A program made the position numbers and the translations under genes. Shown one piece after another: positions 60,680-64,000 of a DNA stretch of 64,000 nt (position 1 is the stretch's first letter; every line of letters starts with the position of its first letter). Location: assembly GCA_958454405.1 (NCBI GenBank), contig CAUEBO010000008.1:4433-68432 (forward strand). Direction: 5' to 3'. Source of the DNA: an uncultured Eggerthellaceae bacterium. Lineage in GTDB: Bacteria; Actinomycetota; Coriobacteriia; Coriobacteriales; Eggerthellaceae. The notes beneath the pieces are model-generated. The model worked only from the letters and a program-made list of their open reading frames with translations, ran no database searches and had not been told where the DNA came from.

Positions 60680-60753
60680 TGTTCGCGAACCGCACGGCGC
60701 GCAGCGAATACGCGAGTCCCACCGCTCCTGCCATGTTCGCGAACCGCACGGCG
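60659..60753. repeat. direct duplication of the tRNA-Leu 3' end and flank
   Basis: The 41 bases 60659-60699 (T-arm half, acceptor, CCA and 20 bases of flank) recur at 60713-60753 with one change (A to G in the discriminator region). The unit is 54 bases. Confidence 0.9.
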
Positions 60754-60923
60754 AAGGCTTTGCCCGGGCATGTCCCGGCGGGAGGCTCATCCTTCGGTTC
60801 AACGGGCGGTTGCGAAGAATGGCGGAAAAATGAACCGCTAGCGCGGTGCGTATATTTCGCCGGCAGGCGTTGTGTTACCATGACTTTCGGCCATCCGGAC
60901 GAGAATCCTGTAGAGAAAGCGTT

Positions 60924-61973
60924 ATGGACAACATCAACGAGATCATCGCAGCAGTCAAAGAGCCCCCCGAGTCCTTCGAAGAGTACCTGTCGCGCTATGC
61001 CGACAGCGTCGGCGATTTGGTGAACTCCTTCATTCCGAAGGGATCCCATCCCGATATGGACCGCTACCTGTACGATCCGCTCACCTCGTACAGCCAAAAC
61101 GGCGGCAAGCGCCACCGTCCGCTCATCTGCTTCGCCGCGTGCCTTGCGGTCGGGGGCGACATGGTGCGCGCCACGAGCGCCGCGGCCGCCATCGAGCATT
61201 TTCACTCGGCGGCGCTCATCCACGACGACATCGCCGACGAGGCGGAGCTGCGCCGCGGCGAGCCGTGCATGCACCTCACCGAAGGCGTGGGACTTGCCAT
61301 CAACGCGGGCGACCTCGCGCTTTCGCTCGTGAACGGCACGGTCGTGTCCGATGCGGGCCTGGACGACGCCATGAAGGTGCGCGTCATCACCGAGCTCATC
61401 GACATGACGCGCCGCACCATCGAAGGCCAGGCGCTCGACATCGGCTGGGCGCGCGACGGCCGCTACGACATCACGCCCGAGGACTACCTCGTCATGGCCA
61501 CGCACAAGACGGCGCACTACTCCGGCGCGGTTCCGCTAGCCATCGGCGCCATCATCGGCGGCGGCACGGAGAGCGAGATCGAGGCGCTGCGCAATTACGG
61601 CTTGGACACCGGGCTGGCGTTCCAGATCCAGGACGACCTGCTGAACCTCGTCGGTTCCGAGGAGAGCACGAAGAAGGACTTCCGCAACGACATAACCGAG
61701 GGCAAGCGCACGCTCATGGTGGTGCACGCGCTGCAGCACTCCGACCGCAGCGACCGGCTCGTCGACATACTCTCGTCGAAAGAGAAGGATCCTGCCGTGC
61801 TCGCCGAGGCCGTCGACATCATGGAAGAATCGGGCAGTATCGACTACGCCCGCAGCTACGCCGAGAATCTGACGAGCATCGCGAAGAACCGCCTCATCGA
61901 CATGGTGCGTCCCTCCGCGTCGCGCGATCTGCTGGTGTCGATGGCCGATTGGTTCGTCAACCGGCTGAAGTAG
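60924..61973 (+). CDS. polyprenyl diphosphate synthase
   Basis: A 349-residue trans-prenyltransferase. The first Asp-rich motif is HDDIADEAE (about 97-105), with NGGKRHRPLICF before it. The second is FQIQDDLLNLVG (about 234-245), where the last Asp of DDxxD is Asn. DITEGKRTLMVVHAL follows. It extends allylic diphosphates with isopentenyl diphosphate; it may make the menaquinone side chain or a farnesyl/geranylgeranyl precursor. TAGAGAAAGCGTT is a weak ribosome-binding site before the ATG. A -10 (TACCAT) lies near 60880. Confidence 0.92.
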   Translation: MDNINEIIAAVKEPPESFEEYLSRYADSVGDLVNSFIPKGSHPDMDRYLYDPLTSYSQNGGKRHRPLICFAACLAVGGDMVRATSAAAAIEHFHSAALIHDDIADEAELRRGEPCMHLTEGVGLAINAGDLALSLVNGTVVSDAGLDDAMKVRVITELIDMTRRTIEGQALDIGWARDGRYDITPEDYLVMATHKTAHYSGAVPLAIGAIIGGGTESEIEALRNYGLDTGLAFQIQDDLLNLVGSEESTKKDFRNDITEGKRTLMVVHALQHSDRSDRLVDILSSKEKDPAVLAEAVDIMEESGSIDYARSYAENLTSIAKNRLIDMVRPSASRDLLVSMADWFVNRLK

Positions 61974-61976
61974 GTT

Positions 61977-62055
61977 GTTCCGGCGGCCTGCCGGCCGCCG
62001 GAACCCCTCGACGCTGCGGCCCGCCCTCGCTGACTTACTGCGCCAACCTGCGCCT
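61977..62055. repeat. intergenic repeat, short copy, starting with a hairpin
   Basis: GTTCCGGCGGCC (61977-61988) pairs perfectly with GGCCGCCGGAAC (61993-62004), loop TGCC; this may terminate the upstream gene. The sequence then continues CCTCGACGCTGCGGCC and CCCTCGCTGACTT as in the copy at 42395, but without the second hairpin block. Confidence 0.75.
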
Positions 62056-62115
62056 TGCCTCTGTTCCTTTGGTGAAACACCGGACAGCGGGCGCGAGGTG
62101 GCGTTCGACCTGCGG

Positions 62116-62121
62116 TACCAT
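62116..62121 (+). promoter_or_regulatory. -10 element (TACCAT) of a probably leaderless transcript
   Basis: TACCAT ends seven bases before the ATG at 62129. No ribosome-binding site is present, as at 1654 and 35689. Confidence 0.45.
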
Positions 62122-62128
62122 GACTGCT

Positions 62129-63025
62129 ATGGAAACCATTAAGCGACATGACACGGGCGCTGCCGTCGAAGACGTGCAGCAGCGCCTCGCCGTCATCGGC
62201 CTGCTCGACGCGTCCGAGGTCGACGGCGAATTCGGCGATCGAACGGCCGCCGCCGTCTGGGCCTTCTGCGAGCGGGCGTGCCTTCCCGTTTCAGACGAGG
62301 TGACCGACAAGGTGTGGTCAGCTCTCGTGGACGCCTCGTTCCAGCTGGGCGACCGCACGCTGTACCTGCGCATGCCCCATTTCCACGGCCACGACGTGCT
62401 CGAGCTGCAGCACGCGCTGGGGGCGCTCGGGTTCGCCTGCGGCGAGACCGACGGCATCTTCGGCGCCTTCACCGAGCTCGCCCTGCGGAAGTTCCAGCTC
62501 AACCTCGGCCTGCCGTCCGACGGCATCGCCGGCGCGTACACGTACGCCGCCATCCGCAACCTGCACCATTCCTGGGAGGGCAAGGAAGCCGTCCACGGTT
62601 CGAGCCATCTGGGGTTCGCCCGTGCCGCCGACGTCCTCGAGCGGAACGCGCTGTGCCTGTTCGGCACGAAGGACTTCACCCGCAGCGTCGCATCGCGCAT
62701 GTCGAACCTGGCGCTGGCGACGAATCCCGCGTCGAAGATCGTCAGCGCCGACTCCTTGCTGGTGGCGCCCGATCAGTCCATGCTGCTCGTGCACATCGTC
62801 CTTTCCGAGGAGCGCACGGACACGAACGTCCCGCGGGTGAGCTACGAGGACGAGGAGACGCTGTCGTTGCGGCTGGAAGCGGCCATCGGCGTGGCCGAGG
62901 AGGCCGAGCCCTCGCGCATCGCCATCGAGCTGCCCGGCACCATCTGGGAGGACGCGGGAGAGGGCCGATCCGCCCAGCATTTCGCCATCGCGCTGCTCGA
63001 CGCGCTCTGCTCCGCGCTGTCGTAG
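62129..63025 (+). CDS. protein with two peptidoglycan-binding repeats, CwlO/SpoIID-type N-acetylmuramidase-like
   Basis: A 298-residue protein without a signal peptide. Two PG_binding_1 repeats are visible: RHDTGAAVEDVQQRLAVIGL with VDGEFGDRTAAAVWAFC (about 5-50), and GHDVLELQHALGALGFACG with TDGIFGAFTELALRKFQ (about 87-125). The C-terminal part (about 165-298) resembles the remains of an amidase_3 fold, but the zinc ligands are not evident, so catalytic activity is doubtful. Similar proteins lie in actinobacterial chromosomes near the parAB region as CwlM-like regulators. The upstream in-frame ATG at 62120 overlaps the -10, so I prefer 62129. Confidence 0.75.
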   Translation: METIKRHDTGAAVEDVQQRLAVIGLLDASEVDGEFGDRTAAAVWAFCERACLPVSDEVTDKVWSALVDASFQLGDRTLYLRMPHFHGHDVLELQHALGALGFACGETDGIFGAFTELALRKFQLNLGLPSDGIAGAYTYAAIRNLHHSWEGKEAVHGSSHLGFARAADVLERNALCLFGTKDFTRSVASRMSNLALATNPASKIVSADSLLVAPDQSMLLVHIVLSEERTDTNVPRVSYEDEETLSLRLEAAIGVAEEAEPSRIAIELPGTIWEDAGEGRSAQHFAIALLDALCSALS

Positions 63026-63116
63026 TCCGCTTGCCTGCCGGTCCGCCGACGCGAACCGCTCTCTCCGCCCGCCATGGGGCGTCGCTTCGCCCTCGTCTCG
63101 GCAGCCTGCGTTTTCC

Positions 63117-63132
63117 TACACCAGCCGGTGTA
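63117..63132. promoter_or_regulatory. 16-base dyad upstream of the Pro/Gln-rich membrane protein
   Basis: TACACC and GGTGTA flank AGCC. It lies 50 bases before a -10 and may be an operator. The gap 63026-63296 contains no gene. Confidence 0.35.
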
Positions 63133-63181
63133 TTTGCGTGTCGGTTCAATGACGAATCCGCATCGATTCGAGCGAGGCCCT

Positions 63182-63187
63182 TATACT
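63182..63187 (+). promoter_or_regulatory. -10 element of the Pro/Gln-rich membrane protein gene
   Basis: TATACT, 110 bases before the ATG at 63297. No clear -35. Confidence 0.4.
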
Positions 63188-63296
63188 GGCGCTGACCGAA
63201 GGGCTTGAGCCTGCCCGGCGCGCCCATCCCGAACGCTCTGCAAGCCGGGGCGGGCTGGAAGGGCGGCAGCGAGCAGCGACAGAAAGCAGGTGCGCC

Positions 63297-63800
63297 ATGA
63301 CCGAAGAGCAGAACAACGACCAGCAGCCCGTCCAGCCGACGCCCCCCGAGACGGCTTCCCAGCCGCAGCCGGGCGCGCCGTTCCCGGACCAGGCGGCGCA
63401 GCAGGCGGTTCCCCCGCAGCAGCCTCCCATGGGGCAGTACGCCCCGCAGCCTCCCATGGGCCAGATGCCTCCCCAGCAGCCGATGTACGGCGCGTCTCAA
63501 CCCCAACCCCAGGCATTCTATCCGCCCGCGCCGCTCATGCAGCTGACCGGCGGCATGAAGTTCGCGTGGCTCGTCGTGGGCGCGCTTCTGGGCATCCCCG
63601 GCATCATCATCGCCTGGCTCGTGAACGTGGACAAGATGCCGCAGGTGAAGAGCGATGCGCTCAAGTTCGCCATCATCGGCTTCGTGATCTGGATCGTGCT
63701 GGGCATCATCATGGGCCTGCTTATCGGCGGCATGGTCTCCGCGGTGGTCGCCGGGGCCTTGGGCTCGTACGGCGGCTACGGGCACGGCTACTATTACTAG
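63297..63800 (+). CDS. Pro/Gln-rich membrane protein of unknown function
   Basis: A 167-residue protein. The first 80 residues are a low-complexity cytoplasmic tail rich in Pro, Gln and Met, with PPMGQYAPQPPMGQMPPQQP as a short repeat. Two helices follow: FAWLVVGALLGIPGIIIAWL (about 87-106) and FAIIGFVIWIVLGIIMGLL (about 122-140), then a Gly/Tyr tail. Proteins of this kind occur widely in actinobacteria with no assigned role. GAAAGCAGGTGCGCC precedes the ATG. Confidence 0.8.
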   Translation: MTEEQNNDQQPVQPTPPETASQPQPGAPFPDQAAQQAVPPQQPPMGQYAPQPPMGQMPPQQPMYGASQPQPQAFYPPAPLMQLTGGMKFAWLVVGALLGIPGIIIAWLVNVDKMPQVKSDALKFAIIGFVIWIVLGIIMGLLIGGMVSAVVAGALGSYGGYGHGYYY

Positions 63801-63857
63801 GATGCAGCACGGGGACGCAGCCGGCGCGTTCCCAAATCTGGAAAATCGCTTGACTTT

Positions 63858-63884
63858 GAAGGGCCCCTCGGGGCTCTTCTTCTT
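63858..63884 (+). terminator. Rho-independent terminator
   Basis: GAAGGGCCC pairs with GGGCTCTTC (one G-T) across CTCG, then TTCTTG. It lies 58 bases after the Pro/Gln-rich gene and before the promoter of the next gene (-10 TACAAT at 63903-63908). Confidence 0.7.
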
Positions 63885-63946
63885 GCGCATGCGCGCCAGT
63901 GGTACAATCGGGGGCGTTTCCGATGAGAACAACTAAAGGAGAGACC

Positions 63947-64000
63947 ATGCCACGTCCCATGACCATGGCGGAGAAGATCCTCGCCGCCCATGCGGGGCTC
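63947..64000 (+). CDS. leuC: 3-isopropylmalate/homoaconitate dehydratase large subunit, first 18 codons
   Basis: Only MPRPMTMAEKILAAHAGL is inside the window. The phrase TMAEKILAAHAG is the opening of the aconitase-like LeuC family (HacA type), which uses a [4Fe-4S] cluster and isomerises isopropylmalate in leucine synthesis. AAAGGAGAGACC precedes the ATG, and TACAAT (63903-63908) is a likely -10. The catalytic Cys residues lie beyond the window. The assignment rests on the opening alone. Confidence 0.65.
   Translation, partial: MPRPMTMAEKILAAHAGL

Noticed and set aside
62129..63025. Active N-acetylmuramoyl-L-alanine amidase
   Set aside because: The peptidoglycan-binding repeats are clear, but the expected zinc-binding His and Glu of amidase_3 could not be found in the C-terminal part.
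63801..63946. T-box or leucine attenuator before leuC
   Set aside because: No AGGGTGG-type T-box sequence and no leader peptide with Leu codons. The hairpin at 63858 fits a terminator of the upstream gene.
1..64000. CRISPR array, prophage or insertion sequence
   Set aside because: No regularly spaced repeats, no integrase, transposase or phage structural genes were found. The repeats seen are single inverted pairs or duplications.

Overview
The window is high-GC DNA (roughly two-thirds G+C by eye). It looks like the chromosome of a gut actinobacterium of the class Coriobacteriia, most likely the family Eggerthellaceae (Eggerthella, Gordonibacter or a relative). The reasons are the many Tat-exported respiratory reductases, each beside a multi-membrane-span LuxR-type regulator, the Tad pilus locus without an outer-membrane secretin, and the FtsB-like / Ppx pair typical of actinobacteria. 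The genus is my inference; no rRNA or marker gene in the window fixes it. No prophage, insertion sequence or CRISPR array was seen.

Layout. 1-2.3 kb: end of an ABC exporter (ATPase plus permease) and a SanA-like DUF218 protein. 2.4-11.3 kb: a membrane LuxR regulator faces a DMSO-reductase-type locus with the unusual order C-A-B-C-D-C, that is, three DmsC-like anchors, one catalytic DmsA, one DmsB and one TorD chaperone. 11.3-19.4 kb: a large GGDEF-EAL-PAS-GGDEF protein, a universal stress protein, an unknown acidic protein, a flavodoxin-ferredoxin fusion and a 3-methyladenine DNA glycosylase. 19.7 kb: tRNA-Val. 20.1-31.3 kb: a complete-looking Tad/Flp pilus operon (cpaB, tadZ, tadA, tadB, tadC, flp, several TadE/TadG-like pseudopilins, a DUF192 protein, a zinc-ribbon protein and a short prepilin peptidase). 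31.3-34.8 kb: ABC-2 exporter. 34.8-35.7 kb: an 870-base spacer rich in inverted repeats. 35.7-39 kb: a NarL-type two-component pair, and a second membrane LuxR regulator that overlaps it tail to tail.

39.3-44.8 kb: a second molybdoenzyme locus of tetrathionate/thiosulfate-reductase type (catalytic, FeS, NrfD and chaperone subunits). 44.8-47.4 kb: a small membrane protein, a ModE-like DNA-binding protein and threonine synthase. 47.8-54.7 kb: a CopB-type P1B ATPase, two FeoA proteins, FeoB, a FeoB-associated Cys-rich peptide and a DtxR-family regulator. Two related 22-base dyads in front of feoA and feoB are good operator candidates. 54.9-57 kb: FtsB-like protein and Ppx/GppA. 57-60.3 kb: a third membrane LuxR regulator facing a Tat-lipoprotein flavoprotein reductase. 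60.6 kb: tRNA-Leu with a duplicated 3' end. 60.9-64 kb: polyprenyl diphosphate synthase, a peptidoglycan-binding-repeat protein, a Pro/Gln-rich membrane protein and the first 18 codons of a LeuC-type dehydratase.

How it fits together. Three separate anaerobic reductases (two molybdenum, one flavin), each probably switched by its own membrane-bound one-component regulator, point to respiration on several alternative acceptors. The Feo system supplies ferrous iron for the FeS-rich enzymes. The Tad pilus and the c-di-GMP protein suggest surface attachment. The best leads beyond routine annotation are the triple DmsC locus in which one anchor lacks the quinol-site histidine, the paired Feo operators, a parS-like 16-mer with one mismatch, a covarying tandem hairpin between the two feoA genes, and several inverted-repeat elements.
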